In this document: piece by piece, positions 38,606 to 47,700 of the stretch
How positions within the stretch are numbered: the first letter of the stretch is position 1
Layout of the letters: each line of letters starts with the position of its first letter
NCBI RefSeq assembly: GCF_009799805.1
Contig: NZ_CP047050.1
Span: forward strand, 572,001 to 636,000
Direction: 5' to 3'
Length of the DNA stretch: 64,000 bases
Source of the DNA: Myroides phaeus
Lineage (GTDB): Bacteria > Bacteroidota > Bacteroidia > Flavobacteriales > Flavobacteriaceae
The notes under the pieces: generated by a model
What the model saw: the letters and a program-made list of their open reading frames with translations, nothing else
The model's database searches: none
Told to the model about the DNA's origin: nothing
Position numbers and translations under genes: made by a program

Positions 38606-39184
38606 TTGGACTTATTACTCTCAAGTATCGCTAAGCACGTTTCTCTTACTAAAGAAGAACAACAAATTGTTTTAGAATCTTTTACCACAACACGATATCC
38701 AGCAAAGACTAAATTACTTTTAGCGGGAGATGTTTGTGTAAACTCTTGTTTTGTCCTTTCTGGTATCTTGAGAAACTATTGTTTAGATGATCAAACAACA
38801 GAACACACTATGAGTTTTGCAACGACCAATTGGTGGATTGCTGATATGTATAGTTTCCTTTCTCAAAAACCAGGGGAGTCATACATTGAAGTGGTCGAAG
38901 ATGCTATTGTTATGACAATTAGCAGAGATCATCAATTAGCGCTATTTGATCGCGTACCTAAAATTGAACGATATTTTAGAATCTTAATTGAACGCTCGCT
39001 TGTTGCTAACCAACAACGATTAATGGACAATATGAGATTGACAGCGGAAGAACGATATGAACGCTTTTGCAATCGTTTCCCTGAGATTAAGTACAATCTA
39101 CCTCAAAAACAAATTGCCTCGTATTTAGGCATTACTCCGGAATTTTTCAGCAAAATGAAAAAACGTTTGCTGACAGGTAAATAA
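38606..39184 (+). CDS. Crp/Fnr-family transcriptional regulator
   Basis: 192 aa. N-terminal cyclic-nucleotide-binding-like barrel (TKLLLAGDVCVNSCFVLSGILRNY) and a C-terminal HTH (LPQKQIASYLGITPEFFSKMKKRL). No Fnr-type Cys cluster, so not an Fe-S oxygen sensor. No ATG fits: I chose TTG at 38606, giving the common flavobacterial start (M)DLLLSSIAKHVSLTKEE. A longer TTG start at 38552 would lie in the preceding terminator's T-run. Immediately upstream of a pirin gene, a plausible target. Confidence 0.8.
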   Translation: MDLLLSSIAKHVSLTKEEQQIVLESFTTTRYPAKTKLLLAGDVCVNSCFVLSGILRNYCLDDQTTEHTMSFATTNWWIADMYSFLSQKPGESYIEVVEDAIVMTISRDHQLALFDRVPKIERYFRILIERSLVANQQRLMDNMRLTAEERYERFCNRFPEIKYNLPQKQIASYLGITPEFFSKMKKRLLTGK

Positions 39185-39234
39185 CCTATAGTGTTTCTTA
39201 ACCTACGTTAAGCAATAACGCCTTTACTCAGTTG

Positions 39235-39242
39235 TATCTTTG
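39235..39242 (+). promoter_or_regulatory. -7 promoter box for the pirin gene
   Basis: TATCTTTG, 22 bases upstream of the pirin ATG. Confidence 0.5.
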
Positions 39243-39263
39243 TACTATCAAAATGAAACAACT

Positions 39264-39995
39264 ATGGAAAATAAAATTTTATACAAAGCAGATACAAGAG
39301 GATACGCTAACAACGGTTGGTTAAAATCTCATCATACTTTTAGTTTTGCAAACTACAGAAACAATGATAGAATACACTTTGGTGTACTACGCGTTTTAAA
39401 TGACGACAATGTTGCAGCTGGTATGGGCTTTGGAACGCATCCTCACGACAATATGGAGATTATCTCTATTCCGCTATCAGGAAGCTTAGAACATAAAGAT
39501 AGTATGGGAAATGGCACTATAATTCGCCAAGGAGAAATACAAGCAATGAGTGCAGGAACGGGTGTACATCACAGTGAGTTTAACCCAAGCGAAACAGAGG
39601 AGAGTAAATTCTTACAAATATGGTTATTTCCTAATAAATTAAACGTTAAACCAAGATATGACCAGATCCAAATAAACAAAGAGGATCGTCATAACAAATG
39701 GGACCAAATCTTATCTCCTAACCAAGAGGACAAAGGAGTTTGGATTAATCAAAACGCTTGGTTTCACATGGCTGATTTAGATACTGGAAAAGAATTAACG
39801 TATGATCTTAAAGATAAAAGCAATGGTATCTTCCTTTTTGTCTTAGAAGGACAAATTACAATCGACGATATTACGCTTGACAAAAGAGATGCAATCGGTT
39901 TTTGGAATCAACCTAACTTTACGGTTCACGCACACGAAAATAGTCACATCTTAGTAATGGAAGTTCCGATGGAATTACCTGAATATTTACAATAA
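39264..39995 (+). CDS. Pirin-family protein (bicupin)
   Basis: 243 aa, bicupin. The N-terminal cupin holds the metal-binding pattern FGTHPHDNMEIISIPLSG and GTGVHHSEFNP (His and Glu ligands) and HTFSFANY. Some pirins have quercetin dioxygenase activity; the physiological role is usually unknown. ATG at 39264 follows a TATCTTTG box. Convergent with the pseudouridine synthase gene. Confidence 0.93.
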   Translation: MENKILYKADTRGYANNGWLKSHHTFSFANYRNNDRIHFGVLRVLNDDNVAAGMGFGTHPHDNMEIISIPLSGSLEHKDSMGNGTIIRQGEIQAMSAGTGVHHSEFNPSETEESKFLQIWLFPNKLNVKPRYDQIQINKEDRHNKWDQILSPNQEDKGVWINQNAWFHMADLDTGKELTYDLKDKSNGIFLFVLEGQITIDDITLDKRDAIGFWNQPNFTVHAHENSHILVMEVPMELPEYLQ

Positions 39996-39998
39996 AAA

Positions 39999-40026
39999 AA
40001 AGGCTCATCAATTGATGAGCCTTTTA
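39999..40026. terminator. Bidirectional terminator between pirin and rluB-type genes
   Basis: Perfect 28-bp palindrome (AAAAGGCTCATCAA with its complement) with flanking A and T runs. Confidence 0.9.
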
Positions 40027-40028
40027 TA

Positions 40029-40997
40029 TTAATTTCCGTTTTTTAAATTACGTACTTCTTCTTCTGTTAAGAATCTCCATTTACCTCTTGGTAAATTCCA
40101 TTTAGTCAATCCTCCGTACATTACACGGTCTAATTTGATTACATTGTATTTTAATGACTCAAAAATAGCACGTACTAACTTCACGTTTGATGCTTTTAAT
40201 TTAATACCCACCTCTGTTTTTGGTTGGTCATCAACATAAGCAACATCTTCTGCAAATACACGACGCTCGTCAATGTACACACCTTTTTTAATTTTCTCTA
40301 AATCTTCATACTTTAAATTCTTATCTAAAGAAACGTGGTATAATTTAGAAGAACGTTGTTCTGTTTTATTCAACTTCTGAATTAAATCACTGTCATTTGT
40401 AAATAACATTAATCCCATCGTTGTTTTATCCATACGTCCAATCGGAGTTAATGGATACTTTGACGATCCTTTAATTAAACTCAAAATGTTTTCTGGACTA
40501 ATTACTGGCTCGTTAATACTTGAAAAACCTTTAGGTTTATTCAATAACACATAGATTTTTTTCTCTGGTGTAAGAACAGTTCCATCAAAGTTTACAACAT
40601 CAGTAGGTTTAACTCTATACCCTAATTCAGTTACCACTTCTCCGTTTACTTTTACGTTACCAGACACAATGTATAAATCTGCATCACGACGAGAACAAGC
40701 TCCCGAATTACCAATATATTTATTTAGACGAATTTCATCAGAATCTTTAGAAGAAGACTTTGCTTTTGGCTTTTTATCAAAAGCTTTTGAAGCAGTAGTA
40801 TTCGCTTGAATTCTCTTTAAATCTGTACTTTTTCCATCATTGCTTTTCGCAAAAGACTTTTTAGCACCATCTCCACTCTTACTAAAAGATTTCTTAGCAC
40901 CATTACCACTTTTCCCAAAAGGCTTTTTACCCGCTCCACTCTTACTCCCTGAGCGACTTGAATTATTATTTCTTGAATTCGACTTACCGTTATTCAT
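40029..40997 (-). CDS. 23S rRNA pseudouridine synthase, RluB/RluE/RluF type
   Basis: 322 aa. An N-terminal low-complexity basic region of about 90 residues (repeats of GAKKSF(S/A)KS with Gly, Asn and Ser) precedes an S4 RNA-binding domain (RLNKYIGNSGACSRRDADLYI) and the RsuA/RluB catalytic domain with Asp in GRMDKTTMGLMLFTND. Exact uridine target not assignable. ATG at 40995-40997 follows a TATCTTTG box at 41014-41021, which excludes a longer N-terminus. Confidence 0.92.
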   Translation of the reverse strand: MNNGKSNSRNNNSSRSGSKSGAGKKPFGKSGNGAKKSFSKSGDGAKKSFAKSNDGKSTDLKRIQANTTASKAFDKKPKAKSSSKDSDEIRLNKYIGNSGACSRRDADLYIVSGNVKVNGEVVTELGYRVKPTDVVNFDGTVLTPEKKIYVLLNKPKGFSSINEPVISPENILSLIKGSSKYPLTPIGRMDKTTMGLMLFTNDSDLIQKLNKTEQRSSKLYHVSLDKNLKYEDLEKIKKGVYIDERRVFAEDVAYVDDQPKTEVGIKLKASNVKLVRAIFESLKYNVIKLDRVMYGGLTKWNLPRGKWRFLTEEEVRNLKNGN

Positions 40998-41013
40998 ATC
41001 AAAAAGATTTTTG

Positions 41014-41021
41014 CAAAGATA
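41014..41021 (-). promoter_or_regulatory. -7 promoter box for the rluB-type gene
   Basis: TATCTTTG on the minus strand, 17 bases upstream of the chosen ATG. Confidence 0.5.
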
Positions 41022-41074
41022 GATATTCTCTGCTTTAATTAACATTACAATAAAAGTTTACAAAACTTTTATTA

Positions 41075-42004
41075 CTATAAAGATTCTTTAAGTAGAATCT
41101 TACCGCTTACTACTACCTCTGGATTAATCAATATAATTGAAAACACACCTAATAGTATTAGCAACTTTAAACTCACATGCAGGCTATGGTATTCACTGAT
41201 GGCACCTGATTTCCATAACTTGTACAAAAATAAGATCAATACACCTATACTCATATAAAAGTAATAGACCATATATCCAACTTCTAAAGCGTGATCACTC
41301 ACGATCAAATAGATTGGTACAAGCGTTAATACAGTAACTGCTGTGATTATTTGTTTTGCTTTCTGTTCTCCAAACCGAACCGGAATAGTTTGGTAATTAT
41401 TAGCAAAATCTCCCTTAATATTTTCCATGTCTTTAATCAACTCGCGTATTAGAATAATCAAATACAAAAAAGAAGCATGCAAAAATATTGTTGAGTAGAA
41501 AAATTTAAAATGCATAAGGATACTAAAGAAGGGCAATATGGCAAGTAACGATGCTGTTAAATTACCAATAATTGGATATTTCTTTAGTTTGTGTGAATAG
41601 AACCACAACAAAAATATATAACCCGAAAAGAATAAAGAAACATGGAAAGATACAGGTAGTACAATCAATACAGACAAGAAGTTAAGTGCAAAATACACAC
41701 GTAACTTTGTCGCTTGACTAACCAACTTATCCAACATAGACTTCGCAGGTCGATTTATCAAATCTTTTTCAGCATCGTAGAAGTTATTAATAATATAACC
41801 TCCTGCAATGGCTAACGAAGAAGCGAATATAATCAAAAACAAACGCCAATCTAATACGACATCAAGTGCTCTTTTCTGAGGGGCAAATATAAATATAGAC
41901 GCTAAGTATTGCGCCATTACAATGATAAAAATATTATAACCTCTCACTACAGAGAACAAGCTGAATATCTTAGCTAAGAGTAATTTATTTTTCCTAGATA
42001 ACAT
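41075..42004 (-). CDS. UbiA-family prenyltransferase
   Basis: Polytopic membrane prenyltransferase, about eight or nine hydrophobic helices. Aspartate motifs NNFYDAEKDLINRP (first) and DMENIKGDFANNYQTIP (second) bind the Mg-prenyl diphosphate. 309 aa. In Flavobacteria this subgroup is often annotated as geranylgeranylglycerol-phosphate geranylgeranyltransferase; the acceptor is uncertain. It lies downstream of a mevalonate kinase-like gene on the same strand (61-bp gap), consistent with isoprenoid use. Confidence 0.88.
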   Translation of the reverse strand: MLSRKNKLLLAKIFSLFSVVRGYNIFIIVMAQYLASIFIFAPQKRALDVVLDWRLFLIIFASSLAIAGGYIINNFYDAEKDLINRPAKSMLDKLVSQATKLRVYFALNFLSVLIVLPVSFHVSLFFSGYIFLLWFYSHKLKKYPIIGNLTASLLAILPFFSILMHFKFFYSTIFLHASFLYLIILIRELIKDMENIKGDFANNYQTIPVRFGEQKAKQIITAVTVLTLVPIYLIVSDHALEVGYMVYYFYMSIGVLILFLYKLWKSGAISEYHSLHVSLKLLILLGVFSIILINPEVVVSGKILLKESL

Positions 42005-42065
42005 TTCTTTCTTGTATCTAAATTTATTCGCCTAAGCGAAAGGTTATAACATTTCTACTATCTAA

Positions 42066-43004
42066 TTAGAATTGATATACAACTTCTAATTTATAATCTT
42101 TAAGAGATTCTTTCGCTTTTTCAATATCTGCTGTAAAACCTAAGATGTATCCTCCACCTCCAGATCCACATAGCTTCAAATAGTAATCATTTGTCTCAAT
42201 TCCCTTTTGCCAAACATTGTGGAATTGCTCCGGAATCATTGGTTTAAAATGATTCAATACTACTTTAGATAATTGTTTTGTATTACTAAATAAAGACTTA
42301 ACATCTCCTTTCAAGAAGTTTTCAACACAAGCATCTGTATGTTTTACAAACTGCTCTTTCAACATCTGACGGAAACCTTGGTCTTTTAAGTTCTCCATAA
42401 ATATAGTAATCATTGGAGCTGTTTCTCCAACAATACCTGAATCAATCAAGAAAACTCCTCCTTTACCATCTACACTTTGTGAAGGAATACCTGCTGGTTC
42501 AATATTGTCTTTTGAATTAATCAATATTGGCAGGCTTAAATAACTGTTTAATGGATCTAACCCTGAACTTGTACCGTGAAAAAATGCTTCCATCTTTCCA
42601 AAGATACCTTTTAACACAAGTAACTTGTCTTTTGTCAAGTTTTCCAATACTGTTATCTTCTCAAAAGCATATTGGTCATAAATAGCAGCAACTAATGCAC
42701 CACTACTTCCCACACCATATCCTTGTGGAATACTCGAGTCAAAATACAACCCTTCCTCAATCTCGTTATTTAAACGATCTAAATCAAATTGTACTAATGT
42801 TGGTTCTGTCTCTTGCAAATCTCTTAAATAAGCAGCAAAATTTCTCAAACTCTCATTTGATTTTAATGCAACACCCTCTAATTTGTCTGCAATTTTCAAA
42901 GCTCCCTTATAAAAATTATAAGGAATCGATAAACCTTTTGAATCTCTAATGATTCCATATTCTCCAAAAAGAAGAATCTTCGAATAAAATAATGGTCCTT
43001 TCAT
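42066..43004 (-). CDS. GHMP kinase, mevalonate kinase-like
   Basis: 312 aa. GHMP motif 1 LLFGEYGII, phosphate loop PQGYGVGSSGALVAAI, FHGTSSGLDPLNSYL and motif 3 LKLCGSGGGGYILGF. Expected to phosphorylate mevalonate with ATP. The ATG at 43002-43004 follows a TATTTTTG box by 24 bases. Neighbour UbiA and the decarboxylase at 45996 support a mevalonate role; the phosphomevalonate step is not excluded. Confidence 0.85.
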   Translation of the reverse strand: MKGPLFYSKILLFGEYGIIRDSKGLSIPYNFYKGALKIADKLEGVALKSNESLRNFAAYLRDLQETEPTLVQFDLDRLNNEIEEGLYFDSSIPQGYGVGSSGALVAAIYDQYAFEKITVLENLTKDKLLVLKGIFGKMEAFFHGTSSGLDPLNSYLSLPILINSKDNIEPAGIPSQSVDGKGGVFLIDSGIVGETAPMITIFMENLKDQGFRQMLKEQFVKHTDACVENFLKGDVKSLFSNTKQLSKVVLNHFKPMIPEQFHNVWQKGIETNDYYLKLCGSGGGGYILGFTADIEKAKESLKDYKLEVVYQF

Positions 43005-43028
43005 AGCTATAAAAGTGAATTCACCCTG

Positions 43029-43036
43029 CAAAAATA
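43029..43036 (-). promoter_or_regulatory. -7 promoter box for the mevalonate kinase-like gene
   Basis: TATTTTTG on the minus strand, 25 bases upstream of the chosen ATG. Confidence 0.45.
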
Positions 43037-43077
43037 CATATTATATCCTCACAGGCCTTTCTTTCCTATATATTTTT

Positions 43078-43431
43078 TTATAAATACCTGTTTTTAAAGC
43101 CATAAACACAATGTCTACAACCATTCTGACAACATTGTCCTTTCATCAAATGATACAATTCTGTAAATACAAAATACTCATTTTCCATATAATAATGCAC
43201 TCCTTCCTCCATCTCACTTCTTCGCTTTGGAAATTCTTTGCCTTTAGCAAGTTCAATCATCTCGTTAAACTTAACTAAACAATCATTACAAAGACATTTA
43301 TGATATGAACTTCCCAAAAAAGCTCTTGTAGCATTAGAAATTGTTACTTCACTACACGCACAATGAGCAATATCTTCTGTTTTACAATCAATAGGTGCTT
43401 TACAATGTGTACATACTTTGTTCTTAGTCAT
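43078..43431 (-). CDS. Cys-rich CWC-type plus DUF5522-type fusion protein
   Basis: 117 aa with 14 Cys. The N-terminal 60 residues (VCTHCKAPIDC, HCAC, KCLCNDCL) resemble the cysteine-rich CWC family. The C-terminal 50 (VHYYMENEYFVFTELYHLMKG followed by QCCQNGCRHCVYGF) match DUF5522, which usually stands alone. Likely binds zinc or an Fe-S cluster; function unknown. Ends three bases before the COG3014 gene's stop region, in the same direction. Confidence 0.75.
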   Translation of the reverse strand: MTKNKVCTHCKAPIDCKTEDIAHCACSEVTISNATRAFLGSSYHKCLCNDCLVKFNEMIELAKGKEFPKRRSEMEEGVHYYMENEYFVFTELYHLMKGQCCQNGCRHCVYGFKNRYL

Positions 43432-43434
43432 AAC

Positions 43435-44871
43435 TTATCGCATTGTTGCAAAATTATAAAACCTCATCTTACCGTTTGCCTCCACTTCAATCGTTTGTTC
43501 TGTACGTTGACCTGTTGGACGCTCAAGTTCAATTGTCAATTTATTCATACCTGTTTGAAGAGGAACACGAACATAGTTAATCTGAGCTGGTAATGTCTGC
43601 CAGTTACGAGTGTCTGCTTTTTCTGAGAACATATTAAATAATTGCACTCCTAAACCAAGTCCCTCTAACAAAGCATTATTATCTCCGTTTTTACCATTTG
43701 AACGAGCAGCTGATTTTAACGCATACTCAGCTGATTTCTTTACAGCTACACGAGTTAATATCTTACTTAATTCTTTACCTGCGCGTTCATCTAATGTTTT
43801 CACAGCTAAAACATCAATATCTTCTACTTTTTCAAATCTATATTTATCAGCTGAACTTGTTTTTATTGTCGCAAAGGTATAGGGTGGTTTCTGAACAATG
43901 TATTTCGGGTAAGCAATATTCAAACTATGAACATCATTCAAGCTTGTCTTTCCTGCTATTCCAAAATCTATCGGAATCATAATCCCTAAAGCATTCGTAA
44001 AGAACACACCTCCATCTTCTCCTTTTACTAAAGAGAAAAATACGTTTTCTTGTTCTTTAATTGGTGCTCTACCATTCTCCCAAAAGACAACTAATTCTCC
44101 TCCTGCAGTAGGTTGATAATCTTTGAACTTCATTTTAAAATCGCGTTCAAACTTATCCAACTCACTTTTGAATCCCATACGCGAAGCCATTCTCATAACA
44201 TCGTATTTAAGATTCTCAGGCATTGCTACTCCATAGTAAAGTCCGCCTTTTGCATTCTGATATACCTCAACTGCATTTCGATAAGCGATAAACGCATCGT
44301 TATAATTTCCACTTGCTTCATAAATCAACCCTTGTAAGGTCAATGAAAACGCATCTTTTGAATAACGAGTACTTTTCTCTTTATACTTGTCGCCTTGTGC
44401 ATAATTCTGTAGTGTAATACGACGAGCCTCAACAATAGCTTCATCAAACTGACCTAAGTACAAATAGTTTAAAGCTTTGTAATAATGCAACATAAAAATT
44501 TCAAACTCCTCTCCTTTGTAATTTTGAGACATTGAGTTTAAAAACAATCCTACTGCCACATCACCAGTACTTTTTAAACCATCTTCAACTAATAGATCGG
44601 CTTCATTAAGGTACTTATTACTACTCGCATAATCTCCTTTCAAATGAGCTACACGGCCTTTCTCCATATAAAACAACAACTTGTTTCTCGACTTTTGCAA
44701 CAATGCATTTTTGTCCAAAGCTTTCTCAGCCTCTTCAAATTGAGACGAACCAAGTTTCTGATAATAATCTGTTATCCTATCGTGATAAGAAGCACATCCA
44801 AACACGAAAAACATCAGTGCAAATAGCACTGATGTTTTTGTGAAAGAATATATGGTTTTGTATGAAACCAT
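43435..44871 (-). CDS. COG3014-type TPR lipoprotein
   Basis: 478-aa exported lipoprotein (lipobox FVFGC, Cys26). The first half is made of TPR-like helices (ALNYLYLGQFDEAIVEARR, LQGLIYEASGNYNDAFIAYRNAV), the second half is beta-rich. I recognise COG3014; members often neighbour LpoB-like genes, as here (15 bp downstream of lpoB). Role probably in envelope or peptidoglycan maintenance; no direct evidence. Confidence 0.8.
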   Translation of the reverse strand: MVSYKTIYSFTKTSVLFALMFFVFGCASYHDRITDYYQKLGSSQFEEAEKALDKNALLQKSRNKLLFYMEKGRVAHLKGDYASSNKYLNEADLLVEDGLKSTGDVAVGLFLNSMSQNYKGEEFEIFMLHYYKALNYLYLGQFDEAIVEARRITLQNYAQGDKYKEKSTRYSKDAFSLTLQGLIYEASGNYNDAFIAYRNAVEVYQNAKGGLYYGVAMPENLKYDVMRMASRMGFKSELDKFERDFKMKFKDYQPTAGGELVVFWENGRAPIKEQENVFFSLVKGEDGGVFFTNALGIMIPIDFGIAGKTSLNDVHSLNIAYPKYIVQKPPYTFATIKTSSADKYRFEKVEDIDVLAVKTLDERAGKELSKILTRVAVKKSAEYALKSAARSNGKNGDNNALLEGLGLGVQLFNMFSEKADTRNWQTLPAQINYVRVPLQTGMNKLTIELERPTGQRTEQTIEVEANGKMRFYNFATMR

Positions 44872-44886
44872 CTATAATATTTTAAA

Positions 44887-45480
44887 TTAGTTCTTTACGT
44901 ATTTAGCAATTTTCTTCTCTCCAATCCAAACAACTTCTCCAGATTGAATGTTTGTTAATTCTAAATTCACTTGGTAGTAAACTACTTTTTTCTTTTTGTG
45001 AGAGTCAACAATTGAGTTGATAGAACCTTGAAGAATGTAATCTGCTCCGTTCTCTAATCCGAATTTCTTCATCGTAGAAACAGAAGAGTTTGTTTGTTGA
45101 TCAGCTCTTTCAGCTCTCAATTCTTCTCTTTTTGCACCTCCTTGAACTAAACGTACTCTTTGTGACTGAATAAAAGATCTTTCAACATCTTTTACGAATG
45201 TTTCTGCATCAATATGCTCGTGACTTTTATTTTGAACCATACCAACAATTACAACTGGTTTTTTTCCAGCATTGCTTTCTTGGTGATCTCCAATCCAAGA
45301 TCCGCTTAAGATTTGGCTTGTCATTTGCTCAGCAACTTCTCTTGAGTCTGTATTGTTCCATCTACCGCTAATATCAATAGTTTCTTCAATTCCTACTCTT
45401 GTTACTTGACGTCCACATGACGTGATAAATATTCCTGATGCAGCCAATATTGTAGCTAACGCAATACGTTTAATTTGCAT
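44887..45480 (-). CDS. LpoB-like penicillin-binding protein activator lipoprotein
   Basis: 197 aa, lipobox ITSC (Cys22). The body has the LpoB/TolB-N-like fold pattern: GRWNNTDSREVAEQMTSQIL, PVVIVGMVQNKSHEHIDAETF, ENGADYILQGSINSI and YYQVNLELTNIQSGEVVW. E. coli LpoB activates PBP1b from the outer membrane; whether a matching PBP domain exists in Bacteroidota is unclear. Middle gene of a three-gene lipoprotein/exported-protein unit. Confidence 0.85.
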   Translation of the reverse strand: MQIKRIALATILAASGIFITSCGRQVTRVGIEETIDISGRWNNTDSREVAEQMTSQILSGSWIGDHQESNAGKKPVVIVGMVQNKSHEHIDAETFVKDVERSFIQSQRVRLVQGGAKREELRAERADQQTNSSVSTMKKFGLENGADYILQGSINSIVDSHKKKKVVYYQVNLELTNIQSGEVVWIGEKKIAKYVKN

Positions 45481-45529
45481 AATCTTCCTCTTATTATTTT
45501 TACTTTGTTCTATTTTACTTTGCGATCAA

Positions 45530-45934
45530 TTAGATAGAAAACATCCAGTTTCCTGTGCGGTATCCAATTCGCGGTAACCAATTCCAACTGTTGTTGTAAT
45601 AGCTACTACCATAATATCCATTACCATAGTAACCATTGTTGTAATACCCATTATTATATGAACGGTTTTTAGCGCGAGCCATTCGCTCTTCGTGGCGATA
45701 TTCTCTTTTCTGAGCTTTGCGCTCTTGTTTTGCTTCATACCAATCATATGCTTTGTACGTGTCTTGTACTGTTGTACTAAGTGTTGCAGTCAACGAATCT
45801 TTCGCAGCCATATACTTAGACAAACTCGCTTTATAATTAGGGTTTTGATCTTCAACTAATTCTTGAGCATAAGCACTTTGAAATCCAAACAAACTACTTA
45901 ATACTAATCCCAAAATTGATAATAACTTTTTCAT
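45530..45934 (-). CDS. Exported Tyr/Asn/Gly-rich small protein
   Basis: 134 aa. Signal peptide (KKLLSILGLVLSSLFGF) ending in AYAQ, a Lys/Glu/Arg-rich helical middle (YEAKQERKAQKREYRHEERM), then a tandem Tyr-Gly-Asn repeat (NNGYYNNGYYGNGYYGSSYY) and a Trp-containing end. No family recognised. It heads the lpoB-COG3014 unit. ATG at 45932-45934. Confidence 0.65.
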   Translation of the reverse strand: MKKLLSILGLVLSSLFGFQSAYAQELVEDQNPNYKASLSKYMAAKDSLTATLSTTVQDTYKAYDWYEAKQERKAQKREYRHEERMARAKNRSYNNGYYNNGYYGNGYYGSSYYNNSWNWLPRIGYRTGNWMFSI

Positions 45935-45995
45935 ATTTACAAATTTTAAGTGTTTAACATGCAATATGCATACCATACTATAAATTTACAACTTT

Positions 45996-47081
45996 TTATT
46001 TAATTCTCTCAGAACCAAAGCCTATTTGATCTTCGATGAAGTGTTTTCCCTGACAATGCTCTGCTAATTCTTGACGAATAAATGTCATAACAAAGTCTTT
46101 ATCTTGTTTTGGAAACAATAAGTGGACATTTGCCCCAGCATCTAATGTAAAACACACGGGGATTTTTGTCTGCTCTCTAAAGTTCCAAATCTTCTCGATA
46201 ATTTTCAAAGTCTTAGGCTTCATTAAAATAAAATAAGGCATTGAAGTCATCATCATTGCGTGCAATGTCAAAGCTTCACTTTCTACTAACGAAATAAATT
46301 CTTCTAAATTACCCTCAACTAAAATATTTTTCAACTTAGCTAAGTTTGTATGAGCTTGTGCAAATCTCTCTTTGGCAAAGGGATGATTGTGCATCAAATC
46401 GTGTCCTACTGTACTTGATACCTTCTTCTCTCCTTTGTCAACTAATAAAATCACATCACAGTAATCTTTAAATACTTCGTGTACTTCTTCTGGAAAAGCA
46501 ACCCCGTATAAATCTGAACTATCTGCAATATCCTTGTGTTCTCCCCAAACAACTACACTTCCGACAATACTTCTACAAGCACTTCCCGAACCTAATCTGG
46601 CTAAGAAAGATGCCTTCTTATCAAAATATTCGTCTGTCATCTCTGGAAATAATGCTTTCTCTAACGACATTACATTTACTGCCATAGCCGCCATTCCTGA
46701 TGCTGATGATGCAATTCCTGAACTATGCGGAAAAGTATTTTCTGTATCTATTACAAAGTGATAATCTTCTATATAAGGACAATAAGACAAAATTCGCTCA
46801 AAGAACTTTTGCACTTTCGGTTTAAAGTCTTCTTTTGGTTTTCCTTCAAACAACAAATCAAAGCTTATTCCCTTTTTTGTCTTTACTTTATATTCCAAAG
46901 AAGTAATTGTTTTACAATTACTCAATGTAAAACTCAACGATGGATTAGCAGGAATCTGATTATCCTTCTTTCCCCAATATTTCACCAAAGCAATATTACT
47001 TGGCGAACTCCACGAAAAAGTTCCTTGAACAACACTTGTCAAGTCAACTTCTCTATCAAATATAAAATCTTTTATTGTCAT
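45996..47081 (-). CDS. mvaD: Diphosphomevalonate decarboxylase
   Basis: ATP-dependent decarboxylation of diphosphomevalonate to isopentenyl diphosphate. Signatures ALVKYWGKKDNQIPANPSLSFT, FPHSSGIASSASGMAAMA and RLGSGSACRSI. 361 aa. ATG at 47079-47081, 21 bases after a TATTTTTG box. Lies among the lipoprotein genes on the same strand but with its own promoter. Confidence 0.95.
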   Translation of the reverse strand: MTIKDFIFDREVDLTSVVQGTFSWSSPSNIALVKYWGKKDNQIPANPSLSFTLSNCKTITSLEYKVKTKKGISFDLLFEGKPKEDFKPKVQKFFERILSYCPYIEDYHFVIDTENTFPHSSGIASSASGMAAMAVNVMSLEKALFPEMTDEYFDKKASFLARLGSGSACRSIVGSVVVWGEHKDIADSSDLYGVAFPEEVHEVFKDYCDVILLVDKGEKKVSSTVGHDLMHNHPFAKERFAQAHTNLAKLKNILVEGNLEEFISLVESEALTLHAMMMTSMPYFILMKPKTLKIIEKIWNFREQTKIPVCFTLDAGANVHLLFPKQDKDFVMTFIRQELAEHCQGKHFIEDQIGFGSERIK

Positions 47082-47102
47082 TTTTACTTCTTCTTCTTTA
47101 AA

Positions 47103-47110
47103 CAAAAATA
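47103..47110 (-). promoter_or_regulatory. -7 promoter box for mvaD
   Basis: TATTTTTG on the minus strand, 22 bases upstream of the ATG. Confidence 0.45.
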
Positions 47111-47212
47111 CTATCTTTTATCTTAAATGTCCTTATCATAGGAATTTTCATCTAAAAGACCTTTTTCTAATTTACAGATAACTCCTAAATTATCAACCTA
47201 TAAAAACCCACA

Positions 47213-47698
47213 TTATAGCTTCAAATAATTCTTTCTAATAGCCTGCTCTACTCCTTTTCTAAACTGTACACTTATATACTCTCTTCCAACCGGCGCACTA
47301 AACATAAACATTGGGTTTTCAGGAAAACCTTCTGTTGTTCTAAATAAAATAAAATAACTTTTACCTAACTTACCTGCTTCCAACCACTCGTCTAACTTAT
47401 AGTAATCAGGAATAGAACGTCGCTCTCGTACAACGATTAAAACATCTTTTATTTCTTCCCATTGCAGTGCTTTTTCTTGAAATAAGCTTTTATATAAGAC
47501 TCCTTTTTCATCAATAGTCACATTCATAAAGCTACTTTTGTATAAAAACACGACAAATAAGAATAGCATTACCACACTCAAAATAATCGTCAACACATTT
47601 CCTATACTCAAAAAGAAAAGAGCCGAACCTAAAAAGGGTCCTATACAAATTAGAAATAGCAATATCCTACTGGATACGTTGTAGTAGTTAAACTTCAT
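47213..47698 (-). CDS. Membrane protein of unknown function
   Basis: 161 aa: two N-terminal transmembrane helices (about 11-31 and 34-53), then a cytoplasmic domain with VTIDEKGVLYKSLF and LQWEEIKDVLIV, a pattern seen in bacterial PH-like membrane proteins. No family confidently assigned. Begins two bases after the HI0933-type gene, so cotranscribed. Confidence 0.65.
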   Translation of the reverse strand: MKFNYYNVSSRILLFLICIGPFLGSALFFLSIGNVLTIILSVVMLFLFVVFLYKSSFMNVTIDEKGVLYKSLFQEKALQWEEIKDVLIVVRERRSIPDYYKLDEWLEAGKLGKSYFILFRTTEGFPENPMFMFSAPVGREYISVQFRKGVEQAIRKNYLKL

Positions 47699-47700
47699 AC

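Noticed and set aside
45526..45747. Minus-strand 73-codon ORF rich in Met/Ile/Thr
   Set aside because: Out-of-frame shadow of the Tyr/Asn/Gly repeat region of the exported protein at 45530-45934.
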